Shown here in pieces: positions 43,949-52,782 of a DNA stretch of 64,000 nucleotides. The notes under the pieces are model-generated. The model was not told the DNA's origin. It made no database searches and saw only the letters and a list, made by a program, of their open reading frames with translations. Made by a program: the position numbers and the translations under genes. Source of the stretch: Caulobacter sp. (lineage in GTDB: Bacteria > Pseudomonadota > Alphaproteobacteria > Caulobacterales > Caulobacteraceae); NCBI RefSeq assembly GCF_017744445.1, contig NZ_JAGIBH010000001.1, positions 322,178 through 386,177 on the forward strand. Reading direction: 5' to 3'. Numbering within the stretch: position 1 is the stretch's first letter; the number at the start of each line of letters is the position of its first letter.

Positions 43949-44188
43949 ATGACCGAGAATCACTACTACGTCCGCCCGGTCGCCGGTGTGTGGCATGTGA
44001 CCTGGAACGACTCGGCCGAGCTGATTGGTTCGTACTCGTCGCAACACGAGGCCGAGGGCTTGGCTCAGCTGCTGGCGCGTCACATGATCGCCCAGGGCCG
44101 CAAGGCTCAGGTCCATGTCGACGAACCGGAAGTGCGCACCCCCGCTTGGGGCCGTAACCGCGCCGCTCATCAGGTCGTCGCGGCTTAA
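43949..44188 (+). CDS. Small DUF2188-like protein
   Basis: 79 residues from M-T-E-N-H-Y-Y-V-R-P with a strong AAGGAGG ten bases upstream. The N-terminal beta strands (H-Y-Y-V-R-P-V-A-G-V-W-H-V-T-W) and the following helix with S-S-Q-H-E-A-E-G-L-A-Q-L-L-A and V-H-V-D-E-P resemble DUF2188, a short fold of unknown function. The C-terminal R-T-P-A-W-G-R-N is not part of it. The AT-rich upstream stretch and strong ribosome site suggest high expression. Ends convergent with a TetR gene. Confidence 0.6.
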   Translation: MTENHYYVRPVAGVWHVTWNDSAELIGSYSSQHEAEGLAQLLARHMIAQGRKAQVHVDEPEVRTPAWGRNRAAHQVVAA

Positions 44189-44200
44189 GTTCAGAGTTTC

Positions 44201-44225
44201 GGAGCGCGGGGGCTTATCGCGCTCC
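44201..44225 (+). terminator. Hairpin after the DUF2188-like gene
   Basis: An eight-base stem GGAGCGCG/CGCGCTCC with a nine-base loop, 12 bases after the stop codon. No T run follows, so termination is uncertain. Confidence 0.35.
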
Positions 44226-44240
44226 ACCCCATAGGGGGCA

Positions 44241-44353
44241 TCCGGTCTTCCCGGTGACAGCTGGTCGCCGAGGCGTTTGGGGTGGTGGGAATGGCGCTGC
44301 AATGACAGCGCGCCCCGACGGTTCCCTGAACTGGCGCCGCCGGGAAGACCGGA
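44241..44353. repeat. Inverted-repeat element (family G) in a convergent junction
   Basis: Perfect 14-base outer arms, TCCGGTCTTCCCGG at 44241-44254 and its complement at 44340-44353. The interior differs from family A. Confidence 0.75.
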
Positions 44354-44358
44354 GTTCT

Positions 44359-44967
44359 CTACGGCTCCAGCCAGCTTTCCAGCGCGCGTCCGATGATCCG
44401 CGCCGCCTCGTCCGGACCAAAGGTCGCCGGGTCCAGGCACAGCTCCAGCCATAGTCCGTCCACGGTCGCCGTCAGGGCGATGGCCGCCAGCCGCGTGTCG
44501 CGTGCGCCGGTCTCGCTGAGCAGCGTTTCCAGCCGCGCCCGGAAGCCGGCATAGGACGCCGCGTGGATGGCTGCGATGCGGGGCTTGGTCTTCACCAGGC
44601 TCCAGAAGCCGATCCAGGCGGCCAGCAGCTGCGGGTCCAGCACCGGCGGGACGAAGCTGGCGGTGAGATAGGCCAGCAGGCGCTCGCGCGGCGACGGGCC
44701 GGCGGTCTCGAGAGCCGCGTCCAGCGCCGCATCGATCCGCTGGCTCACCGCCTCGTAAGCCGCCGCGATCAGCTCGTCGACGCCTTCGAAATAGTGCCGC
44801 AGCAGGCCGGGAGAGACACCCGCCTCGGCGCAGATGGTCCGCACGCTGGTTCCGCCGACGCCTTCGCGGGCGAGCACGGTCTCGGCGGCCGTCACCAGCG
44901 CTTGCCGGCGGACGTCGGGGGCCTCGCGGGTGAAGGCGGCGCGGGTCACCGGACTGCCTCTCCGCAT
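44359..44967 (-). CDS. TetR/BetI-like repressor
   Basis: 202 residues (a GTG six codons later is an alternative start). Helix-turn-helix about 18-65: R-R-Q-A-L-V-T-A-A-E-T-V-L-A-R-E-G-V-G-G-T-S-V-R-T-I-C-A-E-A-G-V-S-P-G-L-L-R-H-Y-F, then a BetI-type ligand domain with W-I-G-F-W and V-D-G-L-W-L-E-L-C-L-D. BetI-type regulators respond to choline-like or related small molecules. It is the last gene of the Rieske oxygenase operon, separated by a family F element. A perfect palindrome upstream of the first gene of that operon (48040-48053) is a candidate target. Confidence 0.82.
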   Translation of the reverse strand: MRRGSPVTRAAFTREAPDVRRQALVTAAETVLAREGVGGTSVRTICAEAGVSPGLLRHYFEGVDELIAAAYEAVSQRIDAALDAALETAGPSPRERLLAYLTASFVPPVLDPQLLAAWIGFWSLVKTKPRIAAIHAASYAGFRARLETLLSETGARDTRLAAIALTATVDGLWLELCLDPATFGPDEAARIIGRALESWLEP

Positions 44968-44976
44968 TCCCCTTCA

Positions 44977-45079
44977 TCGTCATCCCGGCCGCAGCGAAGC
45001 GGAGAGCCGGGACCCAGGGGCCACCGCGCTGCACCGGCCCCTGGGTCCCGGATAGCGCTACGCGCTTCCGGGATGACGA
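44977..45079. repeat. Family F inverted-repeat element (copy 2)
   Basis: Outer arms TCGTCATCCCGG and CCGGGATGACGA, inner arms GGGACCCAGGGGCC and GGCCCCTGGGTCCC. Lies between the Rieske and TetR genes on one strand. Confidence 0.82.
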
Positions 45080-45103
45080 GATTTGCTAGGGCGGGAAGGA
45101 TCT

Positions 45104-46243
45104 TCACCACCCCTCCGGCGGCCGCTCCAGCCGGCTCTCGGGAACCAGCGCCCGCATCTTCCGGCCAAAGCTTCGCAAGCTCACCTCACTCGTGGCCAGC
45201 GGTCCCGCGGTGAACGTTCGCGACGCCATGCCCTGCTGCACGCGGGCCACCAGCTCGGTGTCCTCGGCATTGACCTGGCGGTTGATGCGCCAGTTCAGAT
45301 ACCGCGCCGCCTTCATCTCCCGCCGTTCATCCGGCAGGGCGTAGGCGATCTCGCGGATCATCGTCTTCTCGGCCGAGATCGGGATGAACTGCATGAAGTC
45401 CACCTGATCCGGATAGATGTCGAAGGCGAAGTTCGGCCACAGCTTGAAATAGGTCCACAGCCGCTTGCGGTTGTCCGGCAGGTGCGGAACGTCGGGCAGC
45501 AGGTCCTGGTACAGCCGCTCGGACGGATTGCGCGACGGCTCGTCGATCAGCTGGCCCCACATCTTGTCGACGAAGGTCTTGGCCTCGACGCCGTAGCCCT
45601 TGCCGAACAGCCGCGTCAGGCCGGGGTGAGCTATCGGAATGTGCAGGCCGTCCGAATAGTTGTCGCTGATGTTCTTCCAGTTCACCTCGCGCGGCCGCAG
45701 GGTGACGCGGCCGAAAGGTTGCAGCTCCTCGAAGCGGTAGTGGGCGACCTCGTCTTCGTACGGAGCCATCATCGTGGCGACCGACGGACCTTCGCCCTCG
45801 ATCCGCACGAAGACGAAGCCGCGCCAGATCTCGGTCTCGACCTTGGCCAGGCCCTGCTCGTGCATCTGCAAAGCGGGATAGTCGTCGCGCATCGGCACGC
45901 CGATCAGCCGGCCTTCCAGGTCGTAGGTCCAGGCGTGGTAGGGGCAGACGATCCGGCCGCAGTGGCCCACGGGACCGTCCAGCAGCCGCGCGCCCCGGTG
46001 GCGGCAGACGTTCGCGAACGCCCGCGCCCCGCCGTCCTTGCCGCGCAGCACGACCAGGCTCTCGCCCACGAAGTCGAAGGTGTGGAAGTCGCCGGCCTTG
46101 GGGATGTCGTTCAGATGGCAGACGATCTGCCACGACGGGCGGAAGATCTTGTCCTGCTCTTCCCTGAAGAAGCGCTCGTTGCCATAGATCCAGCCGGGCA
46201 GGCCCCAGTCGGCCTGCGGATCCTCGTTGGAGATCGCGGTCAT
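45104..46243 (-). CDS. Rieske-type aromatic-ring-hydroxylating/demethylating oxygenase, alpha subunit
   Basis: 379 residues. Rieske [2Fe-2S] motif C-R-H-R-G...C-P-Y-H-A-W (about 80-104) and a catalytic domain with N-W-K-N-I-S-D-N-Y-S-D-G-L-H-I-P-I-A-H-P, carrying the two iron-binding His. This subtype occurs in ring hydroxylases and in quaternary-amine demethylases (GbcA, stachydrine and carnitine enzymes). The neighbouring BetI-like regulator leans toward an N-methylated amine, but that is inference. No dedicated reductase gene is next to it; the adjoining FAD protein is not of the ferredoxin-reductase type. Confidence 0.85.
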   Translation of the reverse strand: MTAISNEDPQADWGLPGWIYGNERFFREEQDKIFRPSWQIVCHLNDIPKAGDFHTFDFVGESLVVLRGKDGGARAFANVCRHRGARLLDGPVGHCGRIVCPYHAWTYDLEGRLIGVPMRDDYPALQMHEQGLAKVETEIWRGFVFVRIEGEGPSVATMMAPYEDEVAHYRFEELQPFGRVTLRPREVNWKNISDNYSDGLHIPIAHPGLTRLFGKGYGVEAKTFVDKMWGQLIDEPSRNPSERLYQDLLPDVPHLPDNRKRLWTYFKLWPNFAFDIYPDQVDFMQFIPISAEKTMIREIAYALPDERREMKAARYLNWRINRQVNAEDTELVARVQQGMASRTFTAGPLATSEVSLRSFGRKMRALVPESRLERPPEGW

Positions 46244-46257
46244 CGGGCTTTCCCTTC

Positions 46258-46366
46258 CCCGATTTCCCCGGCGAACGCCGGGGCCCAGATCATAGGGCTG
46301 TGAGGCGCCAGATACGGCCTGGGCTCGGGATGTATCTGGGTCCCGGCGTTCGCCGGGAAGATCGGC
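46258..46366. repeat. Family A inverted-repeat element (46.3 kb copy)
   Basis: Left arm 46258-46290 with a GAAC loop, right arm about 46334-46365. Same-strand junction between the FAD oxidoreductase and Rieske genes. Confidence 0.85.
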
Positions 46367-46373
46367 TTTTGGG

Positions 46374-48005
46374 TCATCGCGCGGCGACCGACAGCTTCAG
46401 CGCCGTGACGAAGTCCTTGTCGCGCAGGATCTCGCGGGCGGCGTTGCGGCCCGGATTGCCCGAGACGCCGCCGCCGGGATGCGTGCCGGCCCCGCACATG
46501 TAGAGGCCCTTGATCGGCGCGCGGTGGCTGGCATGGCCCAGGAAGGGTCGCGTGGCCCACAGCTGATCCAGCGACATGTGGCCGTGCATGATGTCGCCGC
46601 CGATCAGGCCGAACTTGCGCTCCAGGTCCAGCGGCGACAGCAGGGTGGCGCCCAGCACCGAGGCCTTGAAGCCCGGCGCCCACTGGTCGACCGTGGCGAT
46701 GATCAGGTCGCCGGCCGCCTCGCGCACCTCGTCCCAGCTGCGGCCGTTTGGCAGCTCCGGCGCGAACTGCTGGCAGAACAGGCTGGCCACGTGCTGGCCG
46801 GGAGGCGCGAGAGACGTGTCGATGGTCGAGGGGATCAGGATCTCGACGATCGGGGCCTTGCTGATTCCCTCGGCCTTCGCGTCGCGATAGGCGGCGTCCA
46901 TGTAGTCCAGGCTGGGCGCGATGACGATGCCCGACTGGTGGTGCTCGGCGGCCTCCTTGCCGGGCAGGCAGGTGAAGCTGGGCAGCTCCGACAGCGCCAC
47001 GTTCATGCGGAAGGTGCCCGAGCCGTTCTTGTAGCCGTCCACCGTCTTGCGGAAGTCGGCGGTCAGGGCCGAGGGCGGGACCAGCTTCTTGTACAGCAGG
47101 GCGGGATTGACGTTGGCGCTGACGATCGGAGCCATGACCTGGCGGCCGTCGACCAGCTGGACGCCGACGGCTTTCGTGCCATCGACGTGGACGCCTTCGA
47201 CCGGCGCGTTCAGCAGGATCTCCACGCCCGCCGCCTCGCAGGCCTTGGCCATGGCCTGGGTGATCGAGCCCATGCCGCCGACCGCGTGGCCCCAGGCGCC
47301 CTTCTTGCCGTTCACCTCGCCGAAGGTGTGGTGCAGCAGCACATAGGCCGATCCCGGCGTATCAGGGCTGGCGAAGTTGCCGACCACGGCGTCGAAGCCG
47401 AAGGCGGCCTTGACCGGATCGCTCTCGAACCAGCCGTCCAGCACGTCGCGGGCGCTCTTGGTGAAGAGGTCCAGCAGGTCGCGCTTGCGTTCGCGCGACA
47501 GCATGGCGAGGCGCCCGCCCTGGCGCAAGGCCCGCAGCATGCCGGGCAGGCCGTCGCCCAGGTTCGGCGGCGTCTCCTGAGCGAAGTCGCGCAGCACGTC
47601 GCCGATCTCGTCCAGCATGGCGTAGTAGGCCGGCAGCACCTCGGCGTCGCGGCGGCTGAACTTGCGGAACTGCTCCTGAGTACGCTCCAGCCCGCCGCCC
47701 AGCTTGATGTACTGGTCGTCACTGAGCGGCAGGAAGTTCGAGATCGGCCGCTCCAGGAAGGTCAGGCCATAGTCGCGCAGGCCCATGTCGGCGATCACGC
47801 GCGGGTTCAGCAGGCTGACCGTGTAGCTGGCTGCCGAGTTGCGGAAACCGGGATGGAACTCCTCGGTCACCGCCGCCCCGCCGACCACGCCCCGCGCCTC
47901 GCAGACCGTGACCTTCAGCCCGGCCTTGGCCAGGTAAAAGGCGCAGACGAGGCCGTTGTGGCCCCCGCCGATGATGACGGCGTCGCGGGTGGTGATGTCG
48001 GCCAT
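46374..48005 (-). CDS. FAD-dependent oxidoreductase (CrtI/PYROXD2-like)
   Basis: 543 residues from M-A-D-I-T-T-R-D-A-V, with GGGGAGAG upstream (an ATG five codons earlier is less likely). Dinucleotide loop A-V-I-I-G-G-G-H-N-G-L-V-C-A near 8-21, then E-A-R-G-V-V-G-G-A-A; the C-terminal M-C-G-A-G-T-H-P-G-G-G-V-S-G-N-P-G-R-N-A is the second FAD motif of phytoene-desaturase-like enzymes. Substrate unknown. It opens an operon with the Rieske oxygenase and TetR genes. A 14-base palindrome 35 bases upstream is the probable regulator site. Confidence 0.85.
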   Translation of the reverse strand: MADITTRDAVIIGGGHNGLVCAFYLAKAGLKVTVCEARGVVGGAAVTEEFHPGFRNSAASYTVSLLNPRVIADMGLRDYGLTFLERPISNFLPLSDDQYIKLGGGLERTQEQFRKFSRRDAEVLPAYYAMLDEIGDVLRDFAQETPPNLGDGLPGMLRALRQGGRLAMLSRERKRDLLDLFTKSARDVLDGWFESDPVKAAFGFDAVVGNFASPDTPGSAYVLLHHTFGEVNGKKGAWGHAVGGMGSITQAMAKACEAAGVEILLNAPVEGVHVDGTKAVGVQLVDGRQVMAPIVSANVNPALLYKKLVPPSALTADFRKTVDGYKNGSGTFRMNVALSELPSFTCLPGKEAAEHHQSGIVIAPSLDYMDAAYRDAKAEGISKAPIVEILIPSTIDTSLAPPGQHVASLFCQQFAPELPNGRSWDEVREAAGDLIIATVDQWAPGFKASVLGATLLSPLDLERKFGLIGGDIMHGHMSLDQLWATRPFLGHASHRAPIKGLYMCGAGTHPGGGVSGNPGRNAAREILRDKDFVTALKLSVAAR

Positions 48006-48039
48006 CGTGTCTCTCCCCAAGAGCAGGAGGAGAGGTTGC

Positions 48040-48053
48040 TATACGATCGTATA
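48040..48053. promoter_or_regulatory. TetR-type operator of the FAD/Rieske operon
   Basis: TATACGATCGTATA, a perfect 14-base palindrome 35 bases before the ATG. It is the type of site bound by TetR-family dimers, and a TetR gene is the last gene of the operon. Confidence 0.55.
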
Positions 48054-48181
48054 ATAGGCAAGGGGCGCGAAATCTTCCTCCTGCCCCGATTGCGGGGGGC
48101 GCTTAGAAACGTCAGCGACGGTGCATCCCTTCGGCCATGAAGCAATCATTGCGCCTTCGTTCGAGCTTCATTCGGAGAGTG

Positions 48182-48550
48182 TGTAACCTCTCACCCTCCC
48201 ACCGCTACGCGGCGGGTCCCTCCCTCTCTCTATGAGAGAGGGTTTCAAAGGTGCATCAGCTTTGGGTGGTTAGCGGACCTTCTGCGCAGAGCCCCAGCGC
48301 TTTCCTCCCCGTTTGGGGGAGGTGGATCGCCGCGAAGCGCGGCGAGACGGAGGGGGCTTGTGCCGACTCGACAACGCCGGCGCTGGCCCCTCCACCGGCG
48401 TTCGCCGGTCCCCCTCCCCCAAAGGGGGAGGAAGGATTTTGCAGCACTCCCCGAGCAGAAGCCCTCAACACCCGCCAAGGGTCGAAAGCCGCCCCCTCCG
48501 TCGCGACGCGTATCCGCATCGCGCCACCTCCCCCGTTTCACGAGTGAGGA
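48182..48550. repeat. Compound repeat of families D, B and E in tandem
   Basis: 48182-48246 is a family D part (TAACCTCTCACCCTCCCACC and paired CCCTCTCTCT/AGAGAGGG). 48303-48434 is an inverted family B copy, and 48485-48550 is half of a family E element. The three pieces are separated by 50-60 bases. Confidence 0.75.
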
Positions 48551-48557
48551 GGATGTC

Positions 48558-51500
48558 TTAAGCGTGCTCGGCCTTCCCCCTTGCCGTCAGCCAGTACATC
48601 ACCGGCGTCGCCACGCGGCTCAGCAGCGTACTCGTGATCAGCCCGCCGATGATGGCGATGGCCAGGGGTGAGTAGAGGCCCGAGCGCTCCACGGCCAGCG
48701 GTAGCAGGCCGCCGATCGCCGTGACGGACGTCAGCAGCACCGGCAGGAACCGCACCTCGCCGGCCTTCTCGATGGCGTCGTGCAGGCTCATGCCCTCGCG
48801 GCGCAGCTGCTCGGTGAAGTCGACCAGCAGGATCGAGTTCTTGATCTCGATGCCGATGAGGGCGATCACGCCGATCGTGGCGGTGAACGACAGCGAGTAG
48901 CCGGTCAGGGCCAGGGCCAGCACCGCGCCGAACACCCCGAACGGGATGATGCCGGCCACGACCAGGGCGGTCTTGAACTTCTGGAACTCCAGGACCAGCA
49001 CCGCCAGGATGCCGAACACGGCCACCAGCACCGCCGCGCCCAGGCCCGCGAAGCTTTCCGAGGCGGCCTCGGCTTCGCCGCCCAGTGACAAGCGATAGCC
49101 AGGGGGCAGGGGCAATTGCTTGGCCAGTCGCGCCTGGGCTTCCTGGGTCACGGCCGAGGCCAGGAAACCCGTGCGGACGTACGAGCTGATGGTCACGGTC
49201 CGCTCGCGGTCGAAGCGGTCGATGCGCGAGGGGCTGCTCTTGAGTTTCGGCGTGGCGATGGCGTCCAGCGGCGCGGCCATGCCGTCGGCGGTCGGGACAT
49301 AGACGCCCTTCAGCGCCGACAGCGGATTGCGCGCCGCGCCGTCGACCTGGGCCATCGGCAGGCGCACGGTCACGGCGTAGTCGTCGCCGTCCGGGTCGCG
49401 GAAGCGGGCGGTTTCCTCACCCGACAGCGCCAGGCGCGCGACGCGGCGGGCCGCGCCGGCCGGCACGCCCAGGGCGGCGGCCTTGGCCTCGTCGACGCCG
49501 AGGTCGAGGTCGGTGCGGTCCAGGCGGATCGGGTTGGTGACGTCGCGCGTGCCGGGCGTGGCCTTCAGGATCGCCTCGGTGCGGGCGGCCAGGGCCTTCA
49601 GCACCTCCAGGTTCTGGCCGGTCAGGCGGATGACCACCGGCGCGTCGATCGGCGGGCCGTTCTCGAAGGTGACGACGCTGATCCGCGCGCCGGGATAGTT
49701 GGCGAAGTCCTTGCGCAGGCCGTCCAGCACCTTGTCGCTCTTGCCGGGCTCCCAGGCCTTCAGGCTGACAAATACCTCGGCGAAGGTCGTGGCGCTTTCC
49801 CGTTGCGACCGATTGTAGAAGATCTGCGGATTGCCGCGGCCCAGATTGGCGGCCTCCCAGGCGACGTCGGGTTCCTTGCGCACGCGGGCCTCGACGAAGC
49901 GCAGGGCCTGGTCGGTACGGGCCAGGGACGCGCCGTCGGGCGTCTCGATGCGGATCAGGAACTGCGGGGTCTCGGCGGCCGGGAACAGCGACGAGCCGAT
50001 CAGCTTGGTCAGCGGCAGGGTGGTCAGGCAGATGGCCAGCAGGATGGCCAGGGTCAGCCACGGCCGCGCCAGGGACCGGTGCAGCACCGGCCGGTAGAAG
50101 CGGTGGATGCCGTCATTGACCGCCCGCAGCAGGGCGTTGCCCTCGGGGTCTGAGTGCTTGTCCAGCAGGCGGCTGGCCAGGAACGGGATGATGGTCATCG
50201 AGACCAGCAGCGAGGCGGCGATGGTGCACAGCACCGTCACCGGCAGCGACTTGATATAGGCCCCCGCGCCGGCTGGCAGGGCCATCAGCGGCAGGAAGGC
50301 CAGCATCAGGGTGGCCGTGCAGCCCAGCACCGCCAGGCTGATCTGGCGCGTGCCGTTGATGGCCGCCTCGACCCGGTCCTCGCCCTCGCGCACCCGGCGG
50401 GCGATGTTCTCGGTGATGACGATGCTGTCGTCGACCAGCAGGCCCAGGGCCAGCACGAAGCCGGCGATCGACAGCTGGTTCAGGGTGAAGCCGAACGCCT
50501 GCAGCATGGTCAGGCCGATCAGCAGGCTCAGCGGGATCGAGACCATCACCACCACGCCCGCGCGCGGCCCCAGCGGCAGCAGGGTGATCAGCACCAAGGC
50601 CAGGGCGATGCCGAAGTCGCGGAACAGGTTGTTCAGCCGGTGGCGGACGTTCTCGGCCTGGACGAAGCCGCGCTCCATCTTCACCCCGGCGGGCAGGGTC
50701 TTTTCGTAGTCGTCCAGCACCTGTTGGACGCCTTTAGTGATCTTGGCGACGTCCTGGCCGTCCTTCTGGTTCACGGTCAGGAAGATGGCGCGCTTGCCGT
50801 TGAAGCGGGTCAGGTGGGTGGGCTCGGCCTGGGCCCAGGCCACGCTGGCGACGTCGCGGACGCGGGTGACCTGGCCGCCGATCGAGCGCACGGGCGTGTC
50901 AGCGATGGTCGCCAAGTCGTGGAAGGCGCCGCCGGACTTGACGTTGAAGCGTCGCTCTCCCGCTTGCACGGCGCCGATCGGCGCCTCGGCTCCGGCCTGG
51001 CGCAGGGCGTCGGCGACGGCCGTGGCGGGCAGGCGCAGGGCCGACAGGCGGGCGAGATCCAGGGTGACCTGCACCTGCGAGGGCGGCGCGCCCCAGTACT
51101 TGGCCTCGCGCACGCCGGGCACGCGGTCCAGCCGTTCGCGCAGGCGGTCGGCGGTCTTTTCCAGGCGGCGCATCGGCATGATGTCGGAGGTGAGGGCGAC
51201 CTGGACGATCGACACCTCGGTGGTGCGCACCCGCTCGATCTCCAGCCGTTGCAGACCGGCCGGCAGGTTGCCGCGGATGGCGTTCACCTCGCGCACCACC
51301 TGGTCGAACTTGCGCTCGGTGTCGACGTTCCAGGTGAAGTGGACGCGGATCACCGCCGCGCCGTCCACGGCGGTGGACTCGACCTTGTCGATATCGTCCA
51401 GGCCGTCGACGGCGTCCTCGATCGGGTCGACGATCAGCTGCTCGATCTCGGACGGCTCGGCGCCGGGCAGCACCGCGCGGACGATGACGATCGGGGTGGG

Positions 51501-51626
51501 GAAGTGCGGGTCTTCCGAGCGCGGCACGCTGGTCAGGGCGTTGACGCCCAACATGATCAGCAGGCCGAAGGCGACCAGCGTGAACTGCCAGCGGCGGACG
51601 GCGAAGGTCGCGAGATCGAACTTCAC
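48558..51626 (-). CDS. RND efflux pump, inner-membrane transporter (AcrB/HAE1-like)
   Basis: 1022 residues. Twelve helices expected, with two large periplasmic loops. G-L-L-V-D-D-S-I-V-I-T-E-N-I-A-R-R near 400 holds the proton-relay acidic pair, and the second half repeats the plan (A-L-I-G-I-E-I-K-N-S-I-L-L-V-D-F-T). It exports drugs or other hydrophobic compounds with the adjacent membrane-fusion protein, four bases away. No outer-membrane TolC-type gene lies nearby, so the channel is shared or encoded elsewhere. It is controlled with the fusion protein from the divergent TetR region. Confidence 0.92.
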   Translation of the reverse strand: MKFDLATFAVRRWQFTLVAFGLLIMLGVNALTSVPRSEDPHFPTPIVIVRAVLPGAEPSEIEQLIVDPIEDAVDGLDDIDKVESTAVDGAAVIRVHFTWNVDTERKFDQVVREVNAIRGNLPAGLQRLEIERVRTTEVSIVQVALTSDIMPMRRLEKTADRLRERLDRVPGVREAKYWGAPPSQVQVTLDLARLSALRLPATAVADALRQAGAEAPIGAVQAGERRFNVKSGGAFHDLATIADTPVRSIGGQVTRVRDVASVAWAQAEPTHLTRFNGKRAIFLTVNQKDGQDVAKITKGVQQVLDDYEKTLPAGVKMERGFVQAENVRHRLNNLFRDFGIALALVLITLLPLGPRAGVVVMVSIPLSLLIGLTMLQAFGFTLNQLSIAGFVLALGLLVDDSIVITENIARRVREGEDRVEAAINGTRQISLAVLGCTATLMLAFLPLMALPAGAGAYIKSLPVTVLCTIAASLLVSMTIIPFLASRLLDKHSDPEGNALLRAVNDGIHRFYRPVLHRSLARPWLTLAILLAICLTTLPLTKLIGSSLFPAAETPQFLIRIETPDGASLARTDQALRFVEARVRKEPDVAWEAANLGRGNPQIFYNRSQRESATTFAEVFVSLKAWEPGKSDKVLDGLRKDFANYPGARISVVTFENGPPIDAPVVIRLTGQNLEVLKALAARTEAILKATPGTRDVTNPIRLDRTDLDLGVDEAKAAALGVPAGAARRVARLALSGEETARFRDPDGDDYAVTVRLPMAQVDGAARNPLSALKGVYVPTADGMAAPLDAIATPKLKSSPSRIDRFDRERTVTISSYVRTGFLASAVTQEAQARLAKQLPLPPGYRLSLGGEAEAASESFAGLGAAVLVAVFGILAVLVLEFQKFKTALVVAGIIPFGVFGAVLALALTGYSLSFTATIGVIALIGIEIKNSILLVDFTEQLRREGMSLHDAIEKAGEVRFLPVLLTSVTAIGGLLPLAVERSGLYSPLAIAIIGGLITSTLLSRVATPVMYWLTARGKAEHA

Positions 51627-51629
51627 GGA

Positions 51630-52694
51630 CTAGCGCCCCAGACGGGTGGGATCGATGACCCGCACGGCCTCGCCGTCGGCGACGAAGCCGGCTCCGGCGG
51701 TGATCACCTGGGTCCCGCCCGGCAGGCCCGCGACCAGGGCGTCATCGCCATCGAAGCCGCCGAAGCTGACCGCCGTGCGCCGCGCCTTGCCGCCGTCGAA
51801 GCGATAGACGAAGGCCCGCTGGCCGGCGGCCTCCAGCACCGCCTCGGCGGGGATGCGGGCATAGCCCGTGGTGGCGCCCGGCGCGGCGCGGACTTGCAGG
51901 GCCGCGTGGGCCACCTGGCCGGAGCGCAGGTTGGGAGGCGGGGCCGACAGCTCGATCTCGACCAGGATGGCGCCGGTGCGGGTGTCGGCGGCCTCGCCGA
52001 CGCGGGTGACGCGGCCGTTGAGGGCCTGGCCGCCGAGGTCCTCGACAGTGACCTGCGCCGTATCGCCCACCCGGATGCGAGCGGCGTCGCGGGCGGCCAG
52101 GGGCAGGCGCAGGACCAGCGGCGAGGAAAGGTCGGCGACCCGCGCCACCACCTGGCCGGCGGCCACGACCTCGCCCGCCTGGGCGCGGCGCTCCAAAACG
52201 ACTCCCGAGACCGGCGAGACCAGGCTGGCCCAGCGGCGGTCGAAGCGGGCGGCGTCATAAGCGGCCTGGGCGGCCTTCAGCGCGCTGGTCCGGTCGTCGA
52301 TGCGCTGGCGGCTGACATAGCCCTTGTCGAACAGGGCCTTGTCGCGCTCGACGTCGCGACGCGCTCGCTCCAGGTCGGCGGCGGTCTGTTGCTGGCGAGC
52401 ATCGACGCCGGCCGGGTCGATGGCGGCGATGGCCTGGCCCGCCTGGACGCGGTCGCCGGCCTCGACCCGCAGGGCGGTGAGGACGCCGGGGATGCGGAAC
52501 GACAGGGCCATCTCGCGTCGGCGCTCCAGCGTGCCGGCGCCGGTGACCGCGCCGGAACCGCCTGGCGCCGCGACGCGGGCAGCCTCGACGGGCGTGGGGG
52601 CCACGGGCTCATCGGTCTTGGGCTTACCGCCGCAGCCGACGAGCAGCCCCGCCGCGAGCAAGGCCGTGCTAGCCAGAAACCCGTTCCGCCACAT
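51630..52694 (-). CDS. RND efflux membrane-fusion lipoprotein
   Basis: 354 residues from M-W-R-N-G-F-L-A-S-T with GGAA ahead (a GTG four codons earlier is possible). Lipobox L-L-V-G-C-G-G, so it is anchored to the inner membrane. It has the biotinyl-lipoyl half motifs (L-R-V-E-A-G-D-R-V-Q-A-G-Q and S-P-V-S-G-V-V-L-E-R), a helical hairpin between them (about 95-160) and a C-terminal beta-barrel. It links the pump to an outer-membrane channel. It is first in the pump operon; a palindromic operator cluster lies directly before the start. Confidence 0.9.
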   Translation of the reverse strand: MWRNGFLASTALLAAGLLVGCGGKPKTDEPVAPTPVEAARVAAPGGSGAVTGAGTLERRREMALSFRIPGVLTALRVEAGDRVQAGQAIAAIDPAGVDARQQQTAADLERARRDVERDKALFDKGYVSRQRIDDRTSALKAAQAAYDAARFDRRWASLVSPVSGVVLERRAQAGEVVAAGQVVARVADLSSPLVLRLPLAARDAARIRVGDTAQVTVEDLGGQALNGRVTRVGEAADTRTGAILVEIELSAPPPNLRSGQVAHAALQVRAAPGATTGYARIPAEAVLEAAGQRAFVYRFDGGKARRTAVSFGGFDGDDALVAGLPGGTQVITAGAGFVADGEAVRVIDPTRLGR

Positions 52695-52706
52695 AAGCTG
52701 TTCCAC

Positions 52707-52737
52707 ATCGATCGATGATAAGTTATCAGTGATCGAT
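52707..52737. promoter_or_regulatory. TetR-type operator of the RND pump
   Basis: TGATAA-G-TTATCA (52716-52728) is flanked on both sides by ATCGAT at three bases (52707-52712 and 52732-52737). It lies between the pump operon and the divergent TetR gene and abuts the pump start. Confidence 0.65.
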
Positions 52738-52782
52738 AATGCTTGCTTGTCAAGCTTGCAGACCGGTGGTCAAGGACGTCGG

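Larger units (their letters stand above)
48006..48557. other. 552-base region without genes upstream of the FAD oxidoreductase operon
   Basis: Contains the operator palindrome at 48040-48053, about 130 bases with no recognised feature, then the compound repeat 48182-48550 that reaches the end of the RND pump gene. Short open frames here lie inside the repeats and show no protein features. Confidence 0.6.

Noticed and set aside
50154..52718. 854-codon open frame antisense to the RND pump genes
   Set aside because: Composition typical of the complementary frame of GC-rich genes; the real pump and fusion-protein genes fill the other strand.
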